A stretch of 64,000 nucleotides of DNA from Bradyrhizobium ontarionense (GCF_021088345.1 NZ_CP088156.1:2170001-2234000), one strand, 5' to 3'; counted from the first letter of the stretch, positions 54,600 through 62,008 are shown. Notes: generated from the sequence alone by a model not told the origin. Made by a program: numbers and translations.

Positions 54600-54887
54600 A
54601 TGATGCCCCGCCTGCGCACCCATCCCGGCGAAGTGCTCCGCGAGGAATTCCTCCTTCCTCTCGGGCTGTCCGCGCGTTCGCTGGCGAAAATGCTGGACGT
54701 TCCGCCCAATCGCCTCACCGAGATCATGCGCGGCACTCGCGATGTCACGGCCGACACCGCGCTCCGGCTCGGCCGCTACTTCGGCACCGACCCGCGCTTC
54801 TGGATGAACTTGCAGACCGCCTACGACCTCTCGAAGGCGGAGCAGACCCAGAACTACAAGAAGATCGTGCCGCGCGACGCCGCTTGA
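54600..54887 (+). CDS. higA: HigA-type antitoxin (XRE family)
   Basis: 95 residues (an ATG at 54603 is also possible). THPGEVLREEFLLPLGLSAR and a helix-turn-helix with PPNRLTEIMRGTRDVTADTA are typical of HigA/VapI antitoxins; the end FWMNLQTAYDLSKAE is also conserved. It neutralises HigB and represses the operon by binding its promoter. A GGAGACG ribosome site is present. Confidence 0.92.
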   Translation: MMPRLRTHPGEVLREEFLLPLGLSARSLAKMLDVPPNRLTEIMRGTRDVTADTALRLGRYFGTDPRFWMNLQTAYDLSKAEQTQNYKKIVPRDAA

Positions 54888-54943
54888 ACCATCCACACCT
54901 GCGGCACAACGATACTGTCGGATCGAAACGTTCTGTCCGTCTG

Positions 54944-55723
54944 CTACTTCACCATCGTCCCGATCCGCTCAGAACGAAGCTTCCCGGGCTGGCCTCTCCC
55001 GCCGTTCGCGCTCGAAAAGAAGATCAACCCCGCGCGACCGATCACGTCCTCCACCGGAATGAAGCCCATCTGCGACATCACCCGACTGTCAGTGGAATTG
55101 TCCCGGTTGTCGCCCAGCATGAACAGATGGCCCGGCGGGACGACCTGGACATTGGTGTCGTCGAAGAAGCCGTTGTCGACGCAATCCAGCGTCTCGTAGC
55201 TCGCCCCCTCCGGCAAGGTCTCGCGCCAGCGCTTGACGCGCTCGGGGTTGCCCCCGCCACACGCGTCGGCTCCGATCACATCGGTCAGCCGCTCGCGCGC
55301 CACCGCGCGATCGTTGATGTAGAGCACGCCCTGCTTCATCTGGATGCGATCGCCGCCGAGACCGACCACGCGCTTGATGTAGTCGGTCTTGCCGTCCTTC
55401 AGCCTGAACACCACGACATCGCCGCGCACGGGATCGCGGCCCCAGATGCGCCCCGATGCTGGCGGCGTGAACGGCCAGGAGGAGAACGGCCAAGTGTAGC
55501 GGCCCCAGCCATAGGTGTATTTCGAGGCGAAGACATAGTCGCCGACCAGCAAGGTCGGCATCATCGACCGCGCCGGAATGCTGAACGGCTGATAGAGAAA
55601 GGTCCGGATCAGCACCGGCGAGGCCAGCAGCAGGCACAGCAACGCGAAACCTGCGATGAAGACGGCCGCGATCGCCCACCACGGCTCGCGCGGCCTAACG
55701 GCTCCGGCGTCCAAGCTCGTCAT
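54944..55723 (-). CDS. lepB: signal peptidase I
   Basis: 259 residues from the ATG at 55723. One membrane helix (WWAIAAVFIAGFALLCLLLA) is followed by the catalytic box IPARSMMPTLLVGDY with the nucleophile Ser, then RGDVVVFR and YIKRVVGLGGDR with the catalytic Lys, and LGDNRDNSTDSR near the C-terminus. It cleaves Sec signal peptides on the periplasmic face. It may be a second copy, since such genomes usually have lepB next to rnc; that is an inference. Confidence 0.93.
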   Translation of the reverse strand: MTSLDAGAVRPREPWWAIAAVFIAGFALLCLLLASPVLIRTFLYQPFSIPARSMMPTLLVGDYVFASKYTYGWGRYTWPFSSWPFTPPASGRIWGRDPVRGDVVVFRLKDGKTDYIKRVVGLGGDRIQMKQGVLYINDRAVARERLTDVIGADACGGGNPERVKRWRETLPEGASYETLDCVDNGFFDDTNVQVVPPGHLFMLGDNRDNSTDSRVMSQMGFIPVEDVIGRAGLIFFSSANGGRGQPGKLRSERIGTMVK

Positions 55724-55837
55724 CACATTTCCCCACTCCCCCAGTGCCGGAAAGATGGACCAACGCCGCTTCACGCGCAATTCGCGAACAGGGCGCGCAC
55801 GCATGCGGTTGCATTCATCCCCACGGGTCCTCTCGCA

Positions 55838-55867
55838 GAGACAGGCCGCCCATGGGCGGCCTGTCTC
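55838..55867 (-). terminator. perfect 30-bp palindrome after rtcB
   Basis: GAGACAGGCCGCCCA and its exact complement, 29 bp beyond the rtcB stop. No T-run follows, so it may be a transcript-end hairpin rather than a strong intrinsic terminator. Confidence 0.5.
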
Positions 55868-55896
55868 CGATCTCGGCCGTGACTGCGATGCGCCCC

Positions 55897-57240
55897 TCAC
55901 CGTCCCTTGCGCCATGGCGCGTCGGCTTCCCAGTCGCCGGCCATGATCGAGCCGTAGGGGATCACCTCGTCGATGACATCGCCGAGCCCGAAGCGTGCGA
56001 TCTGCGACCGCACCGAGGCCGCGTTCTTATAGGCCTGCGGCAACTCCGACAAATCGGCCTTGCCGCAATAGAAGCGCGCATCGATGCCGACAGGCAGCTC
56101 CGGCCTGTTCTCTCGCAGGAACGCCTTGCGGCCGAGATTGCGGCCGGCGCCGTGGGGCGCGAAGCCGAGCGCATCCTTGTTATCGCGATGCCCGAGGATC
56201 AGCACCGGCTCGGCCATGTTGAGCGGGACGATGGTACGCCCGTCGTCATCCGCCGAGAAGCCGGACCAGTTCGGCGTCGCGCCCTTGCCGTGGTAGTACA
56301 GGCCATCCGATTTCCGGAAAACGAAATTGTGCTCGTTCCAGAACCGGTCGACGACCTTGTTGCCGAGCCTCGCCGCCGCGAGATCGTGGATCGCGTGATG
56401 GTTGGACTTGGTCCAGAGCCGCGCCGCCTGCAGCGCCTCCCAATACGCCCGGCCGTCGTCGCTCGACGCCTTGATCCAGGCGCTGTGGTCCGGCACCTTC
56501 GGCGCGTGGATCGCGGTGTGCCGCTTCGCCACCGCCATGCCGCGCTTGTAGATCTGCGCGCCGAGGCCGCGGGAGCCGTGATGCGTCACCAGCGCCACCT
56601 GCCCCGTCGACCTGAGATGGCCGACATAGGCGAAGTGGTTGCCGTCGCCTTGGGTCGCGAAGTGGCCAATCGCGAAGCGCTCTAGCCCCTTCAGGAACGG
56701 GTTGGCGTCGAACGCGGCCATCACCTCGTCCGGCGGCTGATGCAGCCGGTCGCGGCCGCCGGGCCCGAAATGGGTGACGTCGTGCACGGCGTCGAGCACC
56801 CGCTTCGGATCATCCTTGCGGCCAAACACCGTGACGGCGACTGAGCAGCAGATGTCGGAGGAGTGGAAACCCGGATGGATCGCGTCCTCGCAGGCGACGA
56901 CGCCGCCCACGGGAATGGTCCCGAGCGCCGTCCCCGACGGGCAGGCGTCCGGCATCACCGCGCCGGCCACGATGGTCGGCACCCGCATCAACGCATCCAT
57001 GTGCTGAGTAACCGCCGCGACATTGGCGCGCTCCAGCTCGCTCTCCGCCTCGATCAGCATCGCGAACGGCACGCCGTTGGTGCGCATCAGGGTTTCGACC
57101 GGCTGCAGCGTCTGCAGCGCCGCGAAGATCGCATCGTCATCGGCGCCGCCGGCGCGCATCATGTTGGCGGTGTCCAGCGCCTGCTTGAACCAGCGCCCCG
57201 GCTTGAAGCCCCAGGTAATCAGAGTGTCTCCGTCGATCAT
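55897..57240 (-). CDS. rtcB: RtcB-family RNA ligase
   Basis: 447 residues from the ATG at 57240 (a GTG at 57252 is possible). Metal-binding and catalytic blocks are in order: GGVVACEDAIHPGFHSSDIC (Asp and Cys ligands), GDGNHFAYVGH, THHGSRGLG, WNEHNFVF, and HGAGRNLGRKAF, whose His is the residue that becomes guanylylated. RtcB joins 2',3'-cyclic phosphate or 3'-phosphate RNA ends to 5'-OH ends using GTP and Mn, repairing or splicing tRNA. The usual partner RtcA and regulator RtcR are not in the window. It lies downstream of a dioxygenase gene on the same strand, with a repeat between. Confidence 0.93.
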   Translation of the reverse strand: MIDGDTLITWGFKPGRWFKQALDTANMMRAGGADDDAIFAALQTLQPVETLMRTNGVPFAMLIEAESELERANVAAVTQHMDALMRVPTIVAGAVMPDACPSGTALGTIPVGGVVACEDAIHPGFHSSDICCSVAVTVFGRKDDPKRVLDAVHDVTHFGPGGRDRLHQPPDEVMAAFDANPFLKGLERFAIGHFATQGDGNHFAYVGHLRSTGQVALVTHHGSRGLGAQIYKRGMAVAKRHTAIHAPKVPDHSAWIKASSDDGRAYWEALQAARLWTKSNHHAIHDLAAARLGNKVVDRFWNEHNFVFRKSDGLYYHGKGATPNWSGFSADDDGRTIVPLNMAEPVLILGHRDNKDALGFAPHGAGRNLGRKAFLRENRPELPVGIDARFYCGKADLSELPQAYKNAASVRSQIARFGLGDVIDEVIPYGSIMAGDWEADAPWRKGR

Positions 57241-57338
57241 GGCTCGTCTCACATTCGGTCAGAACAATATGTTGCGTCCGGCAGCGATTGCGTTCATCCG
57301 CAGAGCTGCCGGTGCTGATGCGCTCGACCCGCGCTCGC

Positions 57339-57422
57339 GTAGCCCGGATGAGCGAAGCGACATCCGGGGTCTCACGAGCTGTGTCAGCGAACCCGCATGT
57401 CGCTTCGCTCATCCGAGCTACG
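57339..57422. repeat. palindromic repeat, GTAGCCCGGATGAG family
   Basis: GTAGCCCGGATGAGCGAAGC ... facing GTCGCTTCGCTCATCCGAGC TACG. Its right end overlaps the stop codon of the dioxygenase gene, so the element forms the 3' end of that gene. Confidence 0.85.
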
Positions 57423-57996
57423 TAGTGCGCCGATACATCACGTCGGTGCGCAGCACGTATTTGCGGCCCTTCGTGACGGGATCACCCCGATGCATGATCG
57501 GATGGTGGAATAGCAGCGCCATGCCCTTCTCCGGCGTGATGCGCAACGGACCGTCCGGCATCAGACCGGTGTCGTCGCAGAACGAGGTCGAACCGCCTTC
57601 AAAATCGTCGTTCAGATAGATCATGAAGGTGAGCTGGCTGCGCTCGCCATTGTCGCGTTCGAAATGGCCGTCACGATGCCATTCGAACTTCTGTCCGACA
57701 TCATAGCGATACAGCCGCAGCCGCTCGGTCAGCCCGATGGGCGACCATCTGTGCTGAAACGATGGCGCGAGATGGCCGATCAGCCGCTGATACAGGGACT
57801 GCGCGCGGTCGGCATCGTCGACGAGGACACGGTCGTTGTTGCGATAGTCCTTCACACCACGAGGCGCGAACAGGGTTGCATCCTCGAATCCCATCAATTC
57901 GCCCAAGCGAATGTATTCCTCGCACTCCGCTGCGGAGAGGAAGCTCGCGATCGTCTCGATGTTGTCGGCTCGCCAGGTCAATTCCGTCATCGTCAC
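57418..57996 (-). CDS. 2-oxoglutarate/Fe(II) oxygenase (prolyl 4-hydroxylase-like)
   Basis: 192 residues. The iron triad is visible: His and Asp in FEWHRDGHF, and His in HHPIMHRGDPV; the 2OG-binding basic residue is in KYVLRTDVMY. The LTFMIYLNDDFEGGSTSF stretch is typical of the P4Hc group. It hydroxylates a protein or small molecule using O2, iron and 2-oxoglutarate. No signal peptide is seen. Its place upstream of rtcB on the same strand is suggestive, but a repeat of 84 bp lies between and co-transcription is not certain. TAG, the stop, is inside the repeat. Confidence 0.88.
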   Translation of the reverse strand: MTMTELTWRADNIETIASFLSAAECEEYIRLGELMGFEDATLFAPRGVKDYRNNDRVLVDDADRAQSLYQRLIGHLAPSFQHRWSPIGLTERLRLYRYDVGQKFEWHRDGHFERDNGERSQLTFMIYLNDDFEGGSTSFCDDTGLMPDGPLRITPEKGMALLFHHPIMHRGDPVTKGRKYVLRTDVMYRRTT

Positions 57997-58397
57997 GCCC
58001 TCCAGGTGACGCGCGACACCGGTCGCGCGCTGACACGAGAGCAGAGAGATGCTGTGGGTGCGCGGAAGCCCTGATCAAGCGGGCCTTTGCGGTTTCTCTC
58101 TGCCCAGGCAGAGGAAACCCGCTGCCTTGTTAGATGATGCGCCCGAGCTGGTCGGGCCGCGCGTCGCCTGCGGAGACCACGGGCCCACGCGCGCACAGAT
58201 CACGTTGCCGGCAAAGCGGCAGCGCGTTGTGCTTGATATGGCGTAGACACAAATTCAGCATGGGTCTCTCGCTGGCGGATATCCGCCGGGTGAGTTGGTG
58301 CGTGCTCTTACAGGAATTTGTGGGTTTGTAAAGTGAGCGGTGTAGCTAATATGAAATGGTAGCGATCTGGCACCGACGGAGCGCGTCACGAAGTGTC
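57997..58397. other. intergenic region with a strong hairpin
   Basis: 401 bp without a supported gene. 58089-58122 folds as GCGGTTTCTCTCTGCC against GGCAGAGGAAACCCGC, a long stem with one bulge. The stretch 58290-58370 is AT-richer and may carry the promoter of the dioxygenase gene. Confidence 0.45.
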
Positions 58398-58520
58398 GTG
58401 GCTATGGATTCCGGGCTCAGCCCTACGGGCTGCCCCGGAATGACGAGTGGAGAGAGTGCGTGATATATCCACTCGTCATTCCGGGGCGCGCGCAGCGTGA
58501 GCCCGGAATCCATAACCACG
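58398..58520. repeat. large composite palindrome, two TCATTCCGGGGC elements in inverted orientation
   Basis: CGTGGCTATGGATTCCGGGC ... GCCCCGGAATGACGAGTGG (58398-58450) and CCACTCGTCATTCCGGGGC ... GAGCCCGGAATCCATAACCACG (58470-58520) are near mirror images, so the whole 123 bp could form one long hairpin. Confidence 0.85.
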
Positions 58521-58542
58521 ACAAGCGGTTCAAGGCACGCTT

Positions 58543-58832
58543 TCAACCACAAATCCCCGAATACAGATCATCCCAATCCGGGTTCTGCTCCTCGATCAGC
58601 CTGATCTTCCAATCGCGGCGCCATTTCTTCAGCTCCTTCTCGCGCGAGATGGCGGTGACGGCGTCATCGTAGATCTCGAACCAGACGAGCTTGCCCACGT
58701 CATATCGGCTGGTGAAGCCAGGCACTGCCTTCGTTCGATGTTCGTAGACCCGCCGCACGAGATCGTTCGTCACTCCGAGATAGAGAGCGTGCCGTGCTTT
58801 TTTCTCGCAAGCAGGTAGACATAATACGCCAT
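58543..58832 (-). pseudogene. GIY-YIG nuclease family gene, frameshifted
   Basis: From the ATG at 58832 the frame begins MAYYVYLLARKKHGTL, the GIY-YIG start, then stops after four codons. The rest continues in another frame: TNDLVRRVYEHR, GFTSRYDVGKLVWFE, AISREKELKKWRRDWK (catalytic Glu region). The shift lies in a CTCTCT run (58782-58787 on the plus strand), where two extra bases are present. Removing two bases restores LYLGVTNDL. The complete protein would have about 95 residues, like the short UvrC-N-type proteins common in proteobacteria. It is flanked on both sides by large palindromes. Confidence 0.85.
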
Positions 58833-58840
58833 TGAACAGC

Positions 58841-58996
58841 CGTGGTTATGGATTCCGGGCTCAGCCCTTCGGGCTGCCCCGGAATGACGATGAGGATAGA
58901 TCGCGATCTCACCTCGAACAATATCCGACGATGAGCCATAACCCCCTCCTCCGTCATTCCGGGGCATCGCGCAGCGATGAGCCCGGAATCCATGGC
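58841..58996. repeat. large composite palindrome, second copy
   Basis: CGTGGTTATGGATTCCGGGC ... GCCCCGGAATGACGA at the left and CGTCATTCCGGGGCATCGCG ... GAGCCCGGAATCCATGGC at the right, about 60 bp apart. Same architecture as 58398-58520, on the other side of the GIY-YIG remnant. Confidence 0.8.
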
Positions 58997-59057
58997 CGCG
59001 ACAGATTCTGAAAGAGCCGACGGGACTTTGATTCCGACTCCAACGTACCAGAAGAAC

Positions 59058-59083
59058 GAAAGGCCGCCCTTGGGCGACCTTTC
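59058..59083 (-). terminator. slipin gene terminator
   Basis: On the minus strand GAAAGGTCGCCC-AA-GGGCGGCCTTTC (one mismatch) is followed by GTTCTT, 37 bp after the slipin stop. It suggests that the slipin transcript ends before the GIY-YIG region. Confidence 0.65.
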
Positions 59084-59119
59084 TCAATGGTTTAGCGACC
59101 AAGCGATCATGCATCCCCG

Positions 59120-60271
59120 TCACACCGTCTCCGCCGGCTTCATCCGCATCAGCCCCGTCAGCAGCGCATCGAGGCCTGCGCCCTCGCCGGCATGCAGGTC
59201 GATGCGGCCGACCTTCTCGACAAGGCGCTCCAGCGACTCCAGCTCCTTGAGCCGCAACAGCAGCGGGTTGTCCTCCATCAGCTTGGCGGTGTTGAGGAGC
59301 GAGCGCGTCGCCGCGGTCTCCTCCTGCCGGCGGATCAGGTTGGCCTTCGCCGTCCGCTCCGCCTCCACCACCTTGTTGACGAGGTCGCGGATCTCGCCGG
59401 GCAGGATCACGTCCTTCACGCCGAGCTCCGTCACCTCGATGCCCGCCCCATCGAGACGCGCACGCACGTAGTCGCGCAGCTCGGCATCGAGCGCGGCCTT
59501 GGCCGCCAGCACCTCGTCGAGCGTGCGTGAGGCCACCGCCTCGCGGATCGCGAACTGCACCAGGCGATACAGCCACGCATCGACGTCCGGCGTGGTCGCC
59601 ACCACCCGCTCGGGATCGACGATCCGCCGGAACGCCGTCAAGGTCACCCGCAGCGCGATGCGATCCTTGGTCAGCATCTCCTGCGCGGTGATCTCGAGCG
59701 CCGACGGCCGCAGGTCGAGCCGCTTGACCTCGATCTTGCGGCCGACCACCCAGAAGGCATGCCGGCCGGGCGCAAGCCGCTCGGTCAGCCGGCCCTCGAC
59801 GTGGAGCAGGCCCGCCTCGTGGTTCTCGACCACCACCTCGGTCACGATGCTCGGCCGGTTGCGCTCGATCATCGCCAGATGCCGCGCGCTCACGCGCACG
59901 TCATCAGCGACATCGATGCGCTCGACCTCCACTGACGTTGCGACCTTCCAGAACACCCGCGTCTGCCAGGGCGTCAGCAGATGCGTCGGCCGACCGTCGA
60001 GGCTGACGATCGCGATCTCGTTCGCGCCGGTCTCGACCGCTGCGAACAGCTCGGCAGCGAGATCAGGCCGTGCGGCCTTCAGCACCGCGTAGCGCTCGGC
60101 GGTGTATTCGGTCCGGACCACGTCGTACACCTGCACCTTCAGCCGGTGCAGCGGATCGAGCAGCATATGACGGCCGGGGCCGAGCACACGCGCGAGCTGG
60201 CCGTCACGCCAGACCAGCGCCCGCTCACCATCCGCAACCGTCACGGCCTTGGTCACAATCTGCCAGCTCAT
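59120..60271 (-). CDS. slipin (SPFH/band 7) family protein
   Basis: 383 residues. A central SPFH domain (about 180-290) has RIALRVTLTAFRRIVDPERV, LVQFAIREAVASRTLDEVLA and GAGIEVTELGVKDVILPGEI, followed by a coiled-coil helix (LVNKVVEAERTAKANLIRR) and NPLLLRLKELESLERLVEK. Unlike stomatin it has no N-terminal membrane hairpin; it starts with a polar strand segment (VADGERALVWRDG) and has an extra duplicated beta region. Slipins scaffold membrane microdomains and oligomerise. From what I recall of RNA-repair gene neighbourhoods, slipins of this kind occur near RtcB; here rtcB is 2 kb downstream. Confidence 0.88.
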   Translation of the reverse strand: MSWQIVTKAVTVADGERALVWRDGQLARVLGPGRHMLLDPLHRLKVQVYDVVRTEYTAERYAVLKAARPDLAAELFAAVETGANEIAIVSLDGRPTHLLTPWQTRVFWKVATSVEVERIDVADDVRVSARHLAMIERNRPSIVTEVVVENHEAGLLHVEGRLTERLAPGRHAFWVVGRKIEVKRLDLRPSALEITAQEMLTKDRIALRVTLTAFRRIVDPERVVATTPDVDAWLYRLVQFAIREAVASRTLDEVLAAKAALDAELRDYVRARLDGAGIEVTELGVKDVILPGEIRDLVNKVVEAERTAKANLIRRQEETAATRSLLNTAKLMEDNPLLLRLKELESLERLVEKVGRIDLHAGEGAGLDALLTGLMRMKPAETV

Positions 60272-60637
60272 GGCACTCTCCTGTTCGCACGCTCCACAAG
60301 TCGAGCCGTGCGTCTGTTACGTCCGGCCGTGGCCGGGACGTGGTTTCATTGCAAAGGACGTGAGGACCGGACGGCACTTCCTGCGTGAACCGAGCGGGCC
60401 GAGGCTTGAGCCTCGCGCGATGACGGGCGCACGCGCGCGGTCGCGCGAGCCGTAAGCCCGTGCGTCCATGCGCAGCCTTCCCGACAGCACGCGACGCGGT
60501 ATCCACCGCGGCACAGAGCCGGTTCTGCAGTGTCGTGAAGTACGAACGTAATGCCTTGCGGCAGAACGGCCGGACCGCGACTGAAGCGCGCGTCCGGTCC
60601 TCGTCAGAGGTGATTAGCTGTTCAGGCTAAACCGAAG
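60272..60637 (-). other. 366-bp leader between tRNA-like pair and slipin
   Basis: No gene is supported. If the transcript starts near 60863 this is part of the slipin 5' leader. GTCCGG/CCGGAC arms around 60325-60375 could form a stem. The slipin start itself has a good ribosome site (ACAGGAGAG). Confidence 0.4.
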
Positions 60638-60710
60638 CGCTGGAGCGGGAATCGAACCCGCGACCCGATGATTCATGGTCACCTGCTCTACCCAACTGAG
60701 CTATCCTTTG
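60638..60710 (-). ncRNA. degenerate tRNA-like sequence 2
   Basis: 73 nt. D arm (TAGCTCAGTTGGGTAGAGC), an anticodon arm GGTGA-CCATGAA-TCATC and a perfect T arm GCGGG-TTCGATT-CCCGC are all present. The acceptor stem is broken: CAAAGGA faces TCCAGCG with three mismatches, and there is no CCA at the right place. Position 33 is C rather than the universal U, and the apparent anticodon is ATG. Normal aminoacylation is unlikely. It abuts the next tRNA-like sequence with no spacer. Confidence 0.7.
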
Positions 60711-60777
60711 TGTGTCGATCGGAATCGAACCGATGCCTTCGAGTATCACCCCGATGCTCTCCATGAGCTACGACGCG
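60711..60777 (-). ncRNA. degenerate tRNA-like sequence 1
   Basis: 67 nt. Elements: TAGCTC-ATGGA-GAGC (D arm with a 5-nt loop), TCGGG-GTGATA-CTCGA (6-nt anticodon loop), and a perfect T arm ATCGG-TTCGATT-CCGAT. The acceptor CGCGTCG/CGACACA has two mismatches and no CCA. The shortened loops and missing CCA mark it as tRNA-like rather than a standard tRNA. Confidence 0.65.
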
Positions 60778-60869
60778 CGTCTTCGCTATGACGAAACACG
60801 GGACCGGACACCGGCCGCGCCAGTCGGGATCTCAACGAGCCCGAACCAAAGTCATCGCGAAGGATCGCG

Positions 60870-60898
60870 CTGATACACACATTAGATTTCTTGCGCAA
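60870..60898 (-). promoter_or_regulatory. candidate promoter for tRNA-like pair and slipin
   Basis: Minus strand TTGCGC (60893-60898) and TATCAG (60870-60875) with 17-bp spacing, in a locally AT-rich stretch. Transcription would start near 60863, about 85 bp before the first tRNA-like sequence. Confidence 0.4.
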
Positions 60899-60983
60899 GA
60901 TGTTTGTCGACGTCTTTTGTAGATAGACATGACTCTGTTACTAATCAGCTACATGCCTGACTTCCTGATCAGACTATCAGCAC

Positions 60984-61095
60984 GTAGCCCGGATGAGCGA
61001 AGCGACATCCGGGTTCACCGGCGCCGCTCGTGAAACCCCGGATATCGCCTCCGCCGCCGCCCGTTGGGCGTCGGCGGAGGCTCATCCGGGCTACG
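60984..61095. repeat. palindromic repeat, GTAGCCCGGATGAG family
   Basis: GTAGCCCGGATGAGCGAAGC at the left and GGAGGCTCATCCGGGCTACG at the right, with a GC-rich hairpin (CGCCTCCGCCG) in the centre. It lies between the HNH gene and the tRNA-like pair. Confidence 0.85.
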
Positions 61096-61112
61096 CAGAG
61101 ACGACCGCTTCG

Positions 61113-61649
61113 TCAACGCTCGAGCTCCACGTCCCAGTAGAGATAGTCCTGCCAAGTCTCATGCAGGAATCGCGGCGGGAACAGGCGCTGCGCGGCCATC
61201 AGCTCGTGCCGTGTCGGCTCGAACGGCGGTCGCCGCGGCGCGAGGCGGCGCCGGTCCTTGTGCGCGTTGCAGGGACTGCACGCCGCCACGATGTTGGTCC
61301 AGGACGTCTCGCCGCCATCCGCCCGCGGCACCACGTGATCGAACGTGAGCTCGCCGTGCAGATACCGGCCGCCGCAGTACTGACACTGGAAGCGATCGCG
61401 CAGGAAGACGTTGAATCGCGTGAACGCGACCCGCGTCGCCGGCCTGACATAGTCGCGCAGCGCGATCACCGATGGCAGCCGCATCGTGACACTCGGGCTG
61501 CGCACGACCTGCTCGTACTCCGCGACGACGACGTGGGACTCGCCGACCACGGCCCTGATCGCGTCCTGCCAGTTGAAGACCGACAGCGGAAAGTAACTCA
61601 GCGGCTGGAAATCGGCATTGAGAACGAGCGCCGGGTGTGTTGCTGACAT
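61113..61649 (-). CDS. HNH endonuclease
   Basis: 178 residues with a strong GAGGAGG ribosome site. The N-terminal VLNADFQPLSYFPLSVFNWQ and DAIRAVVGE are found in many alphaproteobacterial HNH proteins. The nuclease core has CQYCGG, LTFDHVVPRADGGETSWTN (the H of the ββα motif and the Asn) and CSPCNAHKDRR, giving a four-Cys zinc site. It should cut nucleic acid; whether DNA or RNA is not known. A well-formed tRNA-like gene ends 43 bp upstream on the same strand, so the two are probably on one transcript. Confidence 0.9.
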   Translation of the reverse strand: MSATHPALVLNADFQPLSYFPLSVFNWQDAIRAVVGESHVVVAEYEQVVRSPSVTMRLPSVIALRDYVRPATRVAFTRFNVFLRDRFQCQYCGGRYLHGELTFDHVVPRADGGETSWTNIVAACSPCNAHKDRRRLAPRRPPFEPTRHELMAAQRLFPPRFLHETWQDYLYWDVELER

Positions 61650-61692
61650 CGTCGACCTCCTCTCTCTGGGTTGATGATCTGCTCGGTATAGC

Positions 61693-61767
61693 TGGCGCCC
61701 ATGACGGGAATCGAACCCGCCTTACCGGATCGACAATCCGGTCCCTTCGCCAGATGGGGACATGGGC
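61693..61767 (-). tRNA. tRNA-Asp(GUC)-like gene
   Basis: 75 nt. A perfect acceptor GCCCATG/CATGGGC, discriminator G and encoded CCA; anticodon stem CCGGA/TCCGG with loop TTGTCGA, placing GTC exactly at 34-36 and U at 33; T arm GCGGG/CCCGT with loop TTCGATT. The D stem is only CCC/GGG and begins with C10. G73 and GTC fit aspartyl-tRNA synthetase identity, but the body is unlike standard bacterial tRNA-Asp. It may be a noncanonical or decoy tRNA. It lies directly upstream of the HNH gene. Confidence 0.75.
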
Positions 61768-61819
61768 CGTGTGATCACGCCTGGGGCGTCTTGCCGCCCG
61801 CCAACATGATCGTCGTCAA

Positions 61820-62008
61820 TCAATCGAGTGCGACTGAAGCGTGATCCGGTTGAACGCGGTTGATGTAGTCGAGATAGATCTGCCGAGCCTGCGCCTCGGT
61901 AACACCGCGGCACGCCATTGCGATGCGCACGAAGGCAAGCGCCACCGGCGAGCACAGCGCTCGCGCGTGGTCACATGTCTCGGGATCTGGGCTCATGGTG
62001 CGGGTCAT
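61820..62008 (-). CDS. small hypothetical protein upstream of the tRNA-like gene
   Basis: 62 residues from the ATG at 62008, with GGAGGG five bases upstream, a strong ribosome site. The product is helical: DHARALCSPVALAFVRIAMA, then GVTEAQARQIYLDYINRV. No known motif. It ends 52 bp before the 5' end of the tRNA-Asp-like gene on the same strand and could be the first gene of that transcript. The frame is open further upstream but the ribosome site marks this start. Confidence 0.5.
   Translation of the reverse strand: MTRTMSPDPETCDHARALCSPVALAFVRIAMACRGVTEAQARQIYLDYINRVQPDHASVALD

Noticed and set aside
58089..58122. Strong hairpin considered as a riboswitch
   Set aside because: It is a simple stem without multi-helix architecture or a known aptamer pattern.
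60225..60506. 93-codon minus-strand ORF overlapping the slipin start
   Set aside because: It overlaps the slipin ribosome site and start in another frame and has a low-complexity Arg-rich product. It is more likely leader sequence.
60880..60910. Possible sigma-54 promoter (RtcR-type) before the tRNA-like pair
   Set aside because: A TTGC is present, but the GG at the -24 position is missing. A sigma-70-type pair fits better.
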